DNA of 64,000 nucleotides from Triglochin maritima (taxonomy: Eukaryota > Streptophyta > Magnoliopsida > Alismatales > Juncaginaceae): contig OY821777.1 in the NCBI GenBank assembly GCA_963682175.1, forward strand, positions 22,836,001 through 22,900,000. The letters run 5' to 3'. The position numbers and the translations under genes are program-made. The notes beneath the pieces are model-generated. The model was not told the DNA's origin. It searched no databases and saw only the letters and a program-made list of their open reading frames with translations. Below are positions 10,411-22,385 of the stretch, one piece after another (within the stretch, counting starts at the first letter, position 1; every line of letters begins with the position of its first letter).

Positions 10411-12199
10411 TCTATATATATCATACATATTATTCATGTTACTCACGTTTAATTGCATATTCTAAGAACCGAATATTCCTACTAATTTACACCAAATCAT
10501 TGTTATAGTTAAAACAATTCACATGACGTTTTTGTTGAGTTGGTCAATTATATTATTGCATGAGTTATTGTCTTCAATCGGTTTATGTATCATGTATGTA
10601 TTATTATTTCTGCAATAATATATTATATTGTGCAATTATATTATATATTAGATGTCTCAATTATATTATATTGAACAATTTTGATGTGTCTATAATGAAT
10701 AAATTTGGTATTTTTATATTATTAATTTGACCAAATGCGTTTATAAGTATAATTAGTTGCAATATCATTTACCAATTTACATCTATATTATGTTTGGTCT
10801 ATTCTCACCAAAGTGGCCGGATCATAAAATTAAATAAGATTAATTAATAAATGTATATTTATTTTGTTGATCGTAATGCTTTCTCAACATTAAGATAAAT
10901 GACTTTGCAATATTATGCACGATTTTCTAATGCTTAAAGTATTACATTGTGGGAGATCAAGTTTTGGAATTCCCACCGGGACAAACCCTAGAGTATAAAT
11001 ACATGTTACCGGGCTCCAGCCCAATTAGGCCCAATACGCATGTTGTCACCTATAAACTTGTATGTGAACATAATAATTAGATATAACACTAAATATCTAA
11101 ATAATATATATCAATATATTCAACAATCTTCTCCTATGTTCACTATACATCATAATACATATAAGTGCATAACAACCGTCATGAATCTGTTTCAAGATCA
11201 AATAAATATATATGAAAAGTTTTAGAATCGATCTAAACTCCTCCAATCCCAACATCAAAGAAAATATCTCGAAATCAGTTCACAACCAACATATGCATAT
11301 CATGACAATATAAGTAGACATGTCAAACAAACCATAGTCTTACAAATATTAGATATGCCTAGTGTTCACAAAGCATACACAACATATATGTAAGTCTGGA
11401 ATAAAATAGATTCCATCAAAAGTGGACATTGCAAGTGAATTTCAAAGTTCCTCACACATTGTAAATGATATGATCATTCACCAAGCAGGTCATCCTGGTC
11501 AGGATCCCACTCAAGCTCTCCTCGATCTCTATCATCCACTTAGAATGTAAAAACATGAATTTCATGTAGGTATGAATCCAATCAATTTAATTCTACCAAT
11601 AGTGTCTAATTCTAACAGATGAACTTAGCACAACATCAAGTAGACAAAACATGTATCACGGTCTTAAACAGATATCATGTTTATAAGCATCAAACCAGTT
11701 TCATATACAATGAACAAGGTCGTAACAATTTGAATTACAAAGAGTCATCCACTTAAGCTTATTAGTAATGTAATGATTATAATGACCAATAGTCACTCAC
11801 CTTACAATAGCCAAACATATAATGTCAAGTTTCAATTAAGAACAAGACCAATAGGCTTCTTATGCAAAACAATTATTCATGTTTCAATTTGGAATGTCAC
11901 AGTTACCAATCCCTTAAAATCAAACAGTCAAACATAAATTCGGAATGTGACTATTTAACCAAGATTAGTTCAAGTTGGTTGGTTGTATCATCAGATTTGG
12001 AATGACACAAGCTTTCCGAGGTTTAACAGATTGGTCAAGTGAGAGTCATCTACATCAGATTTGGAATGAGACAATTTCTCTATCCAATATGTTAGCAACT
12101 ATGAGAATTGATGAAACATAACATTGTGTTTATCATTTTAGCCAACAAATGGTAGATTCGATAATTCAAAATACACAATGACAAGTAGAATAATGATGA
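10411..12199. other. Unassigned A+T-rich DNA, possibly copia 3' flank or LTR
   Basis: No gene recognised. It lies downstream of the minus-strand copia pol remnant, so its right part may be copia 3' untranslated DNA or LTR. I could not find matching LTR ends. A plus-strand TATA-like AGTATAAATACATG lies near 10991. Repeated ATTTGGAATG words occur near 11890-12075. Confidence 0.35.
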
Positions 12200-13086
12200 T
12201 TAAGACCTATATGTCAAAGTCCTTAACTCCATTTCCCTCACTATTTTGAGTAAACGATCTTTACGCATACCCTTTGTAAGAGCATCGGCCATGTTACCCT
12301 TCGATAGCACAACAACCAAAGTGATAACTCCATTTTCTTTAAGATAATTCAACAAAGCATGTCTCAGTCTCACATGTCTTCTTTTTTGAATTAAAAAGAG
12401 CATTATTGACGACTTGGACCGTTGCTTGATTATCACAAAATAAACTTAAAGAATTAATCTTTAGTCTGGTCGAAGGAATATCCATAATCAGATTCATTAT
12501 ATTATGCTTCTTCGTCGGCTGACGCTAGAGCATATAATTTTGATTCCATAGATGACAATGTGATACAAGTCTGTCTCTTGGATTTCCATGTAATAGTAGC
12601 TCCACCCAAAGTGAATACAAATCCATTGGTAGACTTACTATTGCCTATTTTTTAGTACCAAGAGGCATCAGAATATACATCCACAATTTGAGAAAAACCA
12701 GAATAACATAGAGCATAATACTTAGTACCTTTAAGATATCTCATCAGCCTATCGAGGGCATCCAAATGCTCGTTACTAGGATTACTAGTAAAATAACTCC
12801 GCATGCAAACTGTAAAGGCTATATCTGGTCTACTGCAATTTAGAGCATACATGAGACTACCAATCAGTTTATAATATTGTAATTGATCCAAGTTGGTTCC
12901 TTCATTTGGTCTCAGTCTTTTACTATAATCACAAGGTGTCAATCGATTTGCACTCACTATATCCACAGGTAGAAAATAGATGCTCAACGTAATAAGACTA
13001 GCTAAGGGAGATTACTTGCCTTTCAAAGCATAGTTTCATACCAAGTATGGTGTTAAGAACACCAAGATTTTTCATGTCAATTTCAT
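12200..13086 (-). pseudogene. Ty1/copia pol remnant, reverse transcriptase end and RNase H
   Basis: On the minus strand this is the C-terminal part of a copia polyprotein. It begins with FDMK-type residues after the polymerase palm (DMKNLGVLNTILG) and continues with KLIGSLMYALNCSRPDIAF and YSDASWY. RNase H follows, ending in KRRHVRLRHALLNYL and KGNMADALTKG, the usual copia tail. Frameshifts and stops occur, for example near 12650 and 12480. The upstream half of the same gene lies at 21548-22385, separated by the MULE. The host gene was therefore broken by the MULE insertion as well as by point decay. Identification as copia is firm from the order of the RNase H motifs. Confidence 0.9.
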
Positions 13087-13290
13087 GGGTTTTTTGCTAC
13101 AGTACACCTCGCAGGTGTCTAGATTAGCAATATACACCCGATTTTTGGTATTGCCGCATATACACCTACAAGTCTATCTTATTTGCGCAAATGCACCTCT
13201 GTCGTTTGTGGACCCCACACCAGAGCGACGACATGAGCAAGCCATTAACGACCATCCAACTCTGTGCGTTATCCTTTACTAATCTTGTCC
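13087..13290 (+). repeat. Left TIR of the MULE
   Basis: Starts GGGTTTTTTGCTACAGTACACC. Its inverted copy ends the element, and both arms share the GTGGACCCCACACCAGA, CATGAGCA and CCATCCAACTCTGTGCGTTA blocks. Confidence 0.88.
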
Positions 13291-13515
13291 AGAAATCTTG
13301 TCCAGAAGTCTGTCCAAAAATCGTGTTCAACACTTTTCGTCCATTCCCAAATGTTTCATCCAGTAGTTTCCGTCCATTCGTCCAACAACTTCTGTCCATT
13401 CGTCTAGACGTTCGTCCAGTAGTTTTTGTCCTTCTGACCAAAAATTTGTCCAGCACTTTCCATCCAAACGTTCGTCCAACAGTTTTCGTCCATTCGTCCA
13501 GCCGTTCGTAACCCG
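13290..13515. repeat. Left subterminal GTCCA-rich array of the MULE
   Basis: Dense short repeats such as CTTGTCCAGAA, TTTTCGTCCATTC and GTTCGTCCAG-CAGTTT. Their complements recur inside the right end. Open frames here are by-products of the repeats. Confidence 0.7.
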
Positions 13516-13879
13516 ATCTCCCCTCTTCCCCCAAACATTTTGTAACCCCATTTCCCCAATATGCACAAACTGGAGGGTGACATCACCACTAGCTAATCGA
13601 GCAGAGGAAGCTTCGAGCATGACAACGACGTAGAAGATGGTACACACAAGAATCGGTTTGATTGGGAAATGAAGACGGATAGTGGTTTTTTTCCTAAAGT
13701 TATGTATGCAATTTGATTATAGACAAAAATCCTAAAATCATAACCCTATATGCCAGATTTTATTTGTCATAACATTGTATGCAAACTTTTATCTGTCATG
13801 ACCCCGTAATCTATTTTATATTTTTTGCTTATATTTATTTGTTTTTTGTTTGTGCATGTTTGTTATCCAAGCAGTGTGT
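13516..13879. other. MULE non-coding 5' region
   Basis: Lies between the subterminal array and the first recognisable transposase codons. Short repeats GTCATAACCCTAT/GTCATGACCCCGT near 13730-13810. No gene seen. Confidence 0.5.
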
Positions 13880-15095
13880 CTGATTTGGAAGGTAGTGTGA
13901 GAATTAGGTTGCATTGTGGTGGTCGATGGGTTAAGTGCTAGGGTAGGGTTATGGTTGTGGATTTTGAAGATGTAGCATCATTTGTTCTGGATGAGGAATG
14001 GACAATTGAGTTGGTAAGGAACTAGATATGCAATTTAATGAAGTGGGCATCAACTGAAATGATTGTGCAAATGCACCATATGATTCCAAGTAAGGTTAGG
14101 AAAGACTACAGACCTTAGAATACTAGTGGAGACATAGAGGAGACACTTAAACATCCCAATCAGCAAAGTGAGTTGCACATCTATACTACCCATGAAAGGC
14201 AATCAGAAGCATATGTATGTGTTGAGAAAGAAGTACAGGCAGTATATGTTGATCATACTCCACAACCAATTCATAGTGTCTAGTGTGGTGGGGAGTGTAG
14301 GCTCAGGACCTTTATCTGCACCCTCTGAACCCCTACCCTGTGAACCCCTTGTGGCAGTTATTTCTGAACACCATGGTAGTGGTACCCTCCCATTTCATAG
14401 GGAAGACACCTTGGTCTCCAAAGGAAGTAGTGGTACAGACTCCAGGTATGTTCTCTCTACTGATGACCTTGATTATAGTGAGGACAGTGATGCAGTTGAT
14501 TTTGATAACCATGGTGACTATGGAATTAATTTCAATCCACTTGATGATAGATCTGAGTGTTAGGATGTGAAGCAATCCAACGTAGAAATAGTTGTGGGAA
14601 AGAAGTTTTCTAATGTGAAATCCTTCAGAATGTGTTTCTTAACCCAGTGCATTTCGACTGAATGTGAGATAACCTACTTGAGATAACCTACTTGAAGAGC
14701 CAACCAGATAGGGTCACAACCAGGTGTAGAGATTTTCAATGTCACTGGAGAATCCATGCCTCTAGGTTAAATAATGGGAGAGTTTTCGAAATCAAGACTT
14801 TGAGGTTGCCACATACTTGCTCATCTGTAAACAATTGTGCCTCCAATATGGCCACTAGGGAGTGGTTTGCACTAGATGATAGACTCACTATCATTTCATT
14901 TAACATTGCCTTACCATTGAGTTTGGAGGGGTAGGGAGATTGCAATTAAGAAGTTATGTGTGTGTATGTGGGGGGGGGGGGGGGGGGGTGGCTAGGATCA
15001 ACAATACGCTCTGATCCCATCTTTAGTTTAGGAGATGAGCAAGACCAACCTTGGTAGTGTGATTAGTTTTGAAGTCAAACCTCAAGATGGTTCAT

Positions 15096-16315
15096 TGATG
15101 GGAATTAAATTTATACCGCAAGTGCACGACGTCAATGAAGACGTGGCAAATACGGGTCGAACACAAGGAGGGAGAGATTTGTTATTAGTGTGATTTCGAT
15201 TGGGGGAAAGAGGGAGAGAAGAATAAATTGGGTTTTGAGATTTTTGGGTTTTAATTATCTAAATCAAGAAACAAGAACAATTAAACTAAAACAAGAACAA
15301 AGAAGTGAATTTCGTTGGGTGGAGGTTTAGATTTAGGGTTTAGATTAGAGAATTCAGAAACTTATAATAAATCATGTTAGTTATGAAGCATTACATGATA
15401 AATGATTTAACATAAACTCAAGTAATCAAAATATACTAATCACGAACTTAAAATAATAACATTTATTCTCTTCTCTTCACCCTAGATCCGTCACCCCCAC
15501 CCTTTGGAGAGAGTTAGAAACTCATGGAGGGAGGAAGAAGGGGTCCTAGAGGCATTACAAAAGAAAAGTAAAAACAAGAAATAAAAGATAGAATTTTATT
15601 ACTAAAATAAAGACAAATAAAAACAACAACTAAAAACTAGGTCTAAGGCCCAGGACCCTTCTAACATCGTTCTCGGGGCTATTTATAGTTGTTACAAGAG
15701 ACCTAAGTATAGAATTGGAGAGTACACGTGTCCAGACACGACTGGACGAAATTTGATCCCACGGATCGCCTCTGGTGCGGCGGACGCCGCACATTGTGTG
15801 TGTTGTGCGGCGGAAACGCTGCACAATCTGGTCGAATTATCTCTGGATTTTGGCAGAATGTTTATGGTATGATTTGATCCTCCTTTGCGCGTCTGGATTG
15901 ATTCTTTCTATTCTTTTGAGCTCCGGATTAATTCCTTCATATATTTGGAGATTCACATTGATTTTTCTTTAGATTTTCTCCAAGATAATAAAAGCTACTC
16001 GTGAATTGCAATTAGGTCCTTGACTTTTTGCAATTAAGTCCCCGACTACTTTTGTGCTTAAATCCTTGTTCTTTTTGTAATTAGATCTTGAATGCTTTTA
16101 TGCTTGGATACATTTCCATTCGTAACCCGATAATCTTGAGCTTGGTCTTTATGATAGAAATGAGTCTTTTGCACGCGTTTATGCTCAGGATGTGTGTAAT
16201 TTGCATTCAAGTCCCTGTATTCTGTAAATAAGACTAAACACATACCTTAGTAGCATTTATTGATATAAAAGTGATCTAAATGAAAGACATATGATGCAAT
16301 GTATGCAATGCATCA
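15096..16315 (-). repeat. Solo LTR of family D
   Basis: 1220 bp. On the minus strand it starts TGATGCATTGCATACATTGC, as do the LTRs of element D, and ends in CATCA. A perfect TSD TTCAT flanks it (15091-15095 and 16316-16320). It carries the family-D hairpin pair: GTGCGGCG-GA-CGCCGCAC near 15776-15793 and GTGCGGCG-GAAA-CGCTGCAC near 15804-15823. No internal region remains, which fits LTR-LTR recombination. Confidence 0.93.
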
Positions 16316-17214
16316 TTCATTCTACATATTGTTTGTATGTCTGAAAGGATGCAAAGATGGTTTTGTGAATGGTTGTAAACCTCTTCTAGGCCTAGATAGT
16401 TGTCATCTGAAAAGGAAGTACAATAGTACTCTTTATCTGCCACTTCAGTGGATGGAAATCACCAACTTTTCCCTGTAGCATTTGCCGTAGTTGAATCTGA
16501 GAATTACAACAGTTGGGTATGGTTTCTAGATCATCTCAAACTGGCAACGTGACACAAGAGTGGTTTGGTTTTTATCAGTGACATGTGAAAGGGATTGGAG
16601 GAGGGTGTAAGAGAAGTGTTTGGTGGGTGTGAGAACAGAGCTTGTACTAGGCACCTTTACCAAAACTTCCAAATATAATCAAGAGTGCTTTATTGCTTAG
16701 TCTGATGTGGGATGCCGCATCTGCCTATACAACCAGTGATATGGGAAGAAAAGTACGGACTATAAGGGAGATTAATGAGAGTGCATATGATTGGTTACTG
16801 AAGGTGGACAACAATGACAGAATTTGGTCAAGGAGTCAATTTGGGTCTAGGCCAAGTTTGATTATGTTATGAAGAACCTAAGTGAGTCCTTAAACAACTA
16901 TGGTGGATAAATTGAGATAGAAATTGATGCAGACCATGTTCAAAAGGAAAAAAATATAGCAGAGGTTGGACAGATGTTGTAGTGCCAAAAGCCAGATCAT
17001 GGTTAACTGAAATGAGTACGCAGTTAGGCCACTTTTCTATCATAAGATGTCCTAATTCCAAGGTATAAGTGTCTTCCAAAACCAAAAGATGCATTGTTGA
17101 CTTGCTTGAGAAGTCCTGCACCTGTAGAGTTTGGCAATTAACAGGGATGCCATGTCAGCATGCCTTCACTTTTATTGGGACAATTAGAGGGGCTCGTTGT
17201 ACTGGTGGAAAGTT

Positions 17215-17430
17215 GGTCTACCACGTTGACCCTAACACGTCGGATATTGTCACACCGACGTGGTAGACCCCTTACCACGTTGGCCATTACCAAACTGATA
17301 TGGAAGACACTTTACCAAGTCGGACATTACCAATCGACGTGAAAGACAACTTACCACGTCGGCTGTCATGATAACTGACGTGAGAGTTTCGATAATTTAT
17401 ACACTACCACGTCAGATTAACAACTCTGAT
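17215..17430. repeat. Left subterminal repeats of the CACTA element
   Basis: Repeats of ACCACGTCGG and its complement CCGACGTGGTAG, spaced about 20-40 bp, with decayed versions such as CCACGTTGGCC. Confidence 0.85.
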
Positions 17431-17436
17431 GGGCAA

Positions 17437-18843
17437 TGATTGACATCATTCATGCTTATATTTGTATCTTATATCCATTATCTTTCACCTAAACAATGCT
17501 ACGTAATGAACTTTATGGTTGAATTTCAGAAATAAAGAGGTTTGAAGAGAAGATTAATGAAAGGAACTAAAAGAAGGAAAAATGACTGAGTTGAGAGACT
17601 CAAGGACTAAGATGCAAGACCAAAGGATCTGAATGCAAGATAGAAGGACCAATGAGTAAACAAGAATACTCCACACCATCATGGGGAGTATTTTGGCAAT
17701 TCTATTCGGATCGGAGCTCCAGCAAGCGAGGTAGATGCATCAAAGATCAACAAATCCATCCAGAAAAATCCAAAACAAAAACCAGGCGGATCCAAACCCT
17801 GTAGACCGCCAATTGGCGGTCTGGGACCTATGATTAGCGGTGCGGGTTGGCCCGGGTCCGATAAGATTTCTTTGGAGCGTGTATTAGAGTGTGTTTATGC
17901 TATTTTTGGTATTTGTTTAGTCTCATACCGGGGGATTGTCCCGGATTACCTTTTTCTATAGCTATAAATAGAACTCTCCCTCCTCTCTTGTACCCCATCT
18001 CTCTCTTGGTGGACATCCTCTCTAATAGGAGTTAAAAGCCTTGAAGCAAAAACCCAGGTGGAGAGAGGCTACTTGTAATTGAGTGAGTAATAATAGATGG
18101 TTTCTTTAGTTATGTTGTTTGTTTATTAGTTTAATTTCTTTTTCATATGCTTGCATGCTTCTTTTGTTTTATGTCCTTTTAGTTAAACTTGTTGCTTAAT
18201 TTTCTTATAATTAGTTTAAGCATGTTTTCTTTCCTTAGTATAAATGTTAGTTTAAATATGAGTGAGTAGTTTCATCCCCTTTGGGGGTGGAGTAGATGTG
18301 TCTACATGTTATGTAGATGGTATGAATGATAGACATTATTGTTTGTGAGAGATGTTATTATGCTTGTTTGAATTAATAAGAACTTTTACTTGATGATTTC
18401 TGCATAGTTCTTGGTACATTCCATGCTTGTTTAACAAACTTGTCATGCTCATATTAATCACCTAGGTAGTGTTTTAAATCATAGGTCTTGACATTAGGTA
18501 CTTCTTATGCATTAACAAACACTAACTACACTTGAGCTTCTTGTATGCATTCACCACACTTATTTCATGTGCACACACACACTCCACCCCTTAGGGGTTT
18601 TCCATTCCTGAGTTCTATCTTCCTTTATTAGTTGCTTAGTTTAGTTTGTTTTGTGATTTCATTTCCTCCTTTCTAGTTTACTAGTTTAGATTTGTATAGT
18701 TTAGTGTAATCAATCTTTCTCTCCTTTCTTTCCCACTCGCCTTCGCACAAACTAAAGTCGACACACCTCCCTGTGGATCGACCCGTATTTGTCACCGCTT
18801 CAATGCGGCCGTGCACTTGTGATTAATTAAAACGTATCAAACA
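17437..18843 (+). repeat. Solo LTR (GACCGC-palindrome family) inside the CACTA element
   Basis: 1407 bp, from TGATTGACATC to GTATCAAACA, with a perfect TSD GGCAA (17432-17436 and 18844-18848). TATAAATA at 17963-17970. A palindrome pair lies near 17805-17843; the first, GACCGCCAATTGGCGGTC, is perfect. Confidence 0.93.
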
Positions 18844-18848
18844 GGCAA

Positions 18849-19610
18849 CCTCCCCTTCCAGCAACCTCCTTGCCCACGCGACCTCCCCTTCCGTCCACCC
18901 CCTTAACTGTGTGATGTCCCCTTCCCCTTCTGACCTTCAGGTATATATAAATCATAAAATCCATTTCCATAGTATTAAGTTTTTATATCACAAAATTGAT
19001 ATATACATGACATCTAGTTTATATATTGTTGTTAAAAGTGAAAGTTGTGATTTTGTTGTCCTAATTAAGAGTTAATACTTTGGTTGGTGGAAGTAAGAAA
19101 TCAAATCGAAAACGATGGCTTTGGTTAGTTAAAAGTAAATTAACAAGTCAATTAGAATGGCATGTAAAGATCATGTTTACATTCAGAAAAGCATGTAAAT
19201 ATAGTAGCTACTAGAAACTAAATTGAGGCTACTGTTCGAAAGAATTTTATCTGCTGAATTAGCTGCATTTGATCCTTAATTCTTGCTAATATCTTACTAT
19301 CTTGTGCGGCATTTGTTCTAAATTTGATCACCAATTTTAGTTGTAGTATTAAGTAGATGCATTTATATGTTACACATGATATGAATGTTGTGCATTTGAT
19401 AGATATTTGTAGTATTAAGTAGATTCAATTGTATGTTACACATGATATGAATGTTGTGCATTTGATAAATATTGTTGTTATTGTTGGACTAAATATGAAT
19501 ATTGTGAGAATTAATTACTTGTTTGATAGATATGAATGTTGTGAATTGCTTGATTGAATATTAACTACAAGGGTTTGAGTCTAAAATACAGGTATCAAAC
19601 AAATAAAAAA
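18849..19610. other. CACTA internal non-coding DNA
   Basis: A+T-rich with a direct duplication near 19340-19470 (TGTAGTATTAAGTAGAT and TGTATGTTACACATGATATGA words recur). No gene. Confidence 0.6.
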
Positions 19611-19614
19611 AACA

Positions 19615-20105
19615 AAATAAATATCCTACAACGTCGGCCTTTATAAAGAACCGGTGTTGTAGACACTCTAGCACGTCGGTTGTTAAAACCACCGACGTTG
19701 TAGGATAATTCTTTCTTTATTTCATTTTTATTAACGACCCTACCACGTCGGTTGTAAATACCACCGACGTTGTAGGATATTTCTTTTTTTAACGACCCTA
19801 CCACGTCGGGTGTCAATACGACCGACGTTGTAGGATATTTTTTTTCATTATTATTAACGATGCTACCATGTCGGTGTTCTTGTAGGCTGACGTGGTAGGA
19901 TATTGAGGAGCCCACTTGCACGTCGATTTACCACGTCGGTCGTGGTTAAAACTATGATCGACGTTATAGAGGAGCCACTACCACATTGGTTGTGACGACC
20001 GACGTGACAAGGTACCCCTGGATAACGTCCCCAACTTACCACATTTGTCATTGAAGGTGGTTAACCCAACATTGTACCCCCTTAATATCCAACGTTATAG
20101 ACCTT
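19615..20105. repeat. Right subterminal repeats of the CACTA element
   Basis: At least eight CCACGTCGGT...ACCGACGTTGTAGG pairs, many followed by an A- or T-rich spacer of 15-25 bp. Each pair can fold as a short hairpin. Confidence 0.88.
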
Positions 20106-20954
20106 TTTTCTAGCAATGTTGGGAGGATTATGTTAGTTCCTGGTATTCCAAGGTAGGGTATGATCAATCTTATAATGTGGGTATTAATCCAATGGCAGAT
20201 ATATCGGAGTGGGAACATGTAGAAGGGTTCACAGTATCAACTCTAGCAGTGAAGAGACAACCCGGAAGGCCGAGGTAGGTAAGATATAAAGGCATAATGG
20301 ACCCAAGCTGTAGTAGGAGGTAGAAGAAATGCACTAGGTATGGTCTACTTGGTCACCATGCTACCAGATGCAAGGAGCCAATTGGATCCCAAACTGAATA
20401 TCGAGGCACAACAAGGTTCACTCCAAACAAGAGAACTCCATTTTACTTTAATCACTTTCAGATGTAATTATTCATGCATTAATGTTTTGTGGTTCTTACA
20501 TTTTCAAGGATATAATAAGTGGGAACAGGAGGAAAACTAGGTTGGAGGATGTGGGTGTACTTGCCTCCCAATCACCACATTCACTTAGTCAAACAACAGT
20601 ACCTACTACCACTGATCCACAATCTAACCAAAGTACCTACGGTTCTATGTTGGACCTCCTTCAATCAATTGGAGGAGTGCAAGGAAGGTTACATGATGAT
20701 AAGTGGCCATCTATCATATGAGAGACTTAATGTGAAAATTGTAACTTAACATGTTGTTGTTCACTTTCCTACATTAATTTCTCTTGGATTCTCTTAACGT
20801 TGTTCGTTACATGATTCGCTTTATGTATGGAGGTTCATGTGGTTGTAGGGCATTATAAAGCCAGCAAGCTGTGAGTGACATGTTTGTTTACTATTTTATT
20901 TGAAAAATTTGCAATTTAATCCTTAAGCTTTTGTGAATAAAAATTTCATGTAAA

Positions 20955-21240
20955 AGCATATGTGTCTAGAATTGTGTCCGTTCGTGCCCAGAATTGTGTC
21001 TATTCGTGTCCACATTTGTTCAGAATGTGTCCATCCAAATAGTCAACATTGTGTCTGGAATTGTCCAGAATGTGTCCAGAATTGTGTCCCGAATTGTCTA
21101 CAACAGAATTCCATATTGTGTCCCGAATATGTCCAGAATTGTGTCCAGAATTGCCCACACCAGAATTGTCCATATTGTATCCAGAATATGTTCGGAATTG
21201 TGTCCAGAATTGTCCAAAATGCTGGACGAATTTCTGGATG
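20955..21240. repeat. Right subterminal GTCCAGAATTGT array of the MULE
   Basis: About 15 or more copies of TGTCCAGAATTGTG-type units and variants. The long overlapping open frames here on both strands are compositional by-products. Confidence 0.8.
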
Positions 21241-21349
21241 GATGGATGGACGGAAATTGCTGGACGAACGTCTGCTAATGGACAAAAAGTGTTGGGCATG
21301 ATTTCTGGACGTATTTGTGGACAAGATTTTTGGACGTATTTTTGGACAT

Positions 21350-21547
21350 GATTAGTAAAGGATAACGCACAGAGTTGGATGACCGTTAACGACATGCTCA
21401 TGTCCTCGGTCTGGTGTGGGGTCCACAAATGGCACGGGTGCATTTGCCCAAATAAGATCGACTTGTAGGTCCATATGCGGCAATACCAAAAACCAAGTGT
21501 AAATTGCCAATTTGGACACATCTGGGGTGTACTTTAGCAAAAAACTC
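21350..21547 (-). repeat. Right TIR of the MULE
   Basis: Inverted copy of 13087-13290. On the minus strand it starts GAGTTTTTTGCTAAAGTACACC. Confidence 0.88.
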
Positions 21548-22385
21548 TAAATTGGTTAGCTAAAATAACTTTCACATCACTCACTACAAAATTAACATGT
21601 CATTAACATACAAGCAAATGATGACTATCTTATTTGACAAAAACTGATGATAAAGGCATTTATCTAAATAACTGGATTAAAATCCAAAGCTCATTACCAC
21701 TTCGTCAAATTTAAGATGCCACATCTTAGGTGCTTATTTAAGGCCATATAATGATTTGTTTAATTTACACACTTTGTTCTCAAGGCCTTTTACAACATAG
21801 CCTTCGGGTTAATTCAAGTAAATTTCTTCATTCAACTCACCATTTAAGAAAGTTGTCTTCACATCCATTTGGTGCACTACAAAGTGTTCAATAGATGTCA
21901 AAGCTAAAAGAATTCTTATAGTTGATAGATGACACACAAGTGAATAAACATCAAAGTAGTCTATTCCACTCTATTGCTTATAGCCTCTAGCTACTAAACG
22001 TGCTTTATACCTGGTTGTTGATCCATCACTATTCAGTTTCTTCTTTAGTACCCACTTACAACCTAAAGTCTTAGCCCTTTTTGGCAAATCGACTAACTAC
22101 CAAGTGTGGTTTTGTAGTAGAGAGCTCATTTCTTTATCAATGGCTTCTATCCACACCAGAGATTCCCTAGATCTTATTGCTTCGTGATAGGAGAATGGAA
22201 GCACCCTCTAAATGGTAAGTGACAAAGTCCTCACCAAAGCTCTTAGTAATTTCTCTCTTGTAGATAATTGAACTGAAGAAGATTCAACACTTGGTCCTGT
22301 AGGTTGAGTGTCAGAAGGACTGCCTTAGGTTCTATAGGAGATTCTGAAATCATATCTGTAAACCCAGGCACAGATAGAACATGGT
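21548..22385 (-). pseudogene. Ty1/copia reverse transcriptase remnant, upstream half
   Basis: Minus-strand copia reverse transcriptase. After a serine-rich linker come EAIDKEMSSLLQNHTW, WVLKKKLNSDGS, YKARLVARGYKQ, HQMDVKTTFLNGEL and NKSLYGLK. The polymerase active site reads YVNDM instead of YVDDM, so one catalytic aspartate is lost. In-frame stops are present. The gene continues at 13086-12200 beyond the MULE. Its own upstream part (integrase, gag) is cut off at 22385 by element C and is not seen elsewhere in the window. Confidence 0.9.

Larger units (their letters stand above)
17200..20118. mobile_element. Non-autonomous CACTA element inside the MULE transposase
   Basis: The ends are diverged inverted repeats: the left reads TACTGGTGGAAAGTTGGTCT, and the right, on the minus strand, CATTGCTAGAAAAAAGGTCT. 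A 3-bp TSD TTG sits at 17197-17199 and 20119-20121. Both subterminal regions hold many CCACGTCGG/CCGACGTGG repeats in both orientations, typical of CACTA (En/Spm). No transposase is present. Without the nested solo LTR the element is about 1.5 kb. Removal of the element restores the MULE frame from GAR to WEDYV. Confidence 0.9.
13880..20750 (+). pseudogene. MuDR-type transposase pseudogene
   Basis: Would catalyse cut-and-paste transposition of the MULE. In order it shows an N-terminal region with an acidic stretch (LDYSEDSDAVDFD), then the MuDR N-terminal domain (VGKKFSNVKSFRM, then PDRVTTRCRDF and WRIHASRLNNGR). The catalytic DDE core follows, with GLDSCHLK near 16396-16420, then WVWFLDHL and VFISDM, then CTRHLYQNF. 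A SWIM zinc finger comes next, CxCRVWQLTGMPCQHA at about 17116-17163. The C-terminal tail resumes at 20122 with EDYVSSWYS and ends in a basic KRQPGRP and a knuckle-like block near 20330-20375. Multiple stops and frameshifts, an 18-bp local duplication near 14672-14690 and an 18-G run near 14971 show it is dead. It is split by a solo LTR (15096-16315) and a CACTA element (17200-20118); the frame continues exactly across the CACTA site when one TTG copy is counted. Confidence 0.88.
13087..21547. mobile_element. Mutator-like element (MULE) with long TIRs and broken transposase
   Basis: Inverted terminal repeats of about 200 bp (13087-13290 and 21350-21547) enclose a MuDR-type transposase pseudogene on the plus strand. 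The element interrupts a copia gene: right-flank residues NQF and left-flank residues DMKNLG fall on either side of it. About 4.1 kb of its 8.46 kb is later insertions. I could not find a clean 9-bp TSD; 13078-13086 and 21548-21556 agree only partly, so it is probably old. Confidence 0.88.

Noticed and set aside
20960..21521. Long overlapping open frames on both strands
   Set aside because: They come from the GTCCAGAATTGT repeat array and the MULE TIR; residue composition is repetitive and no domain is visible.
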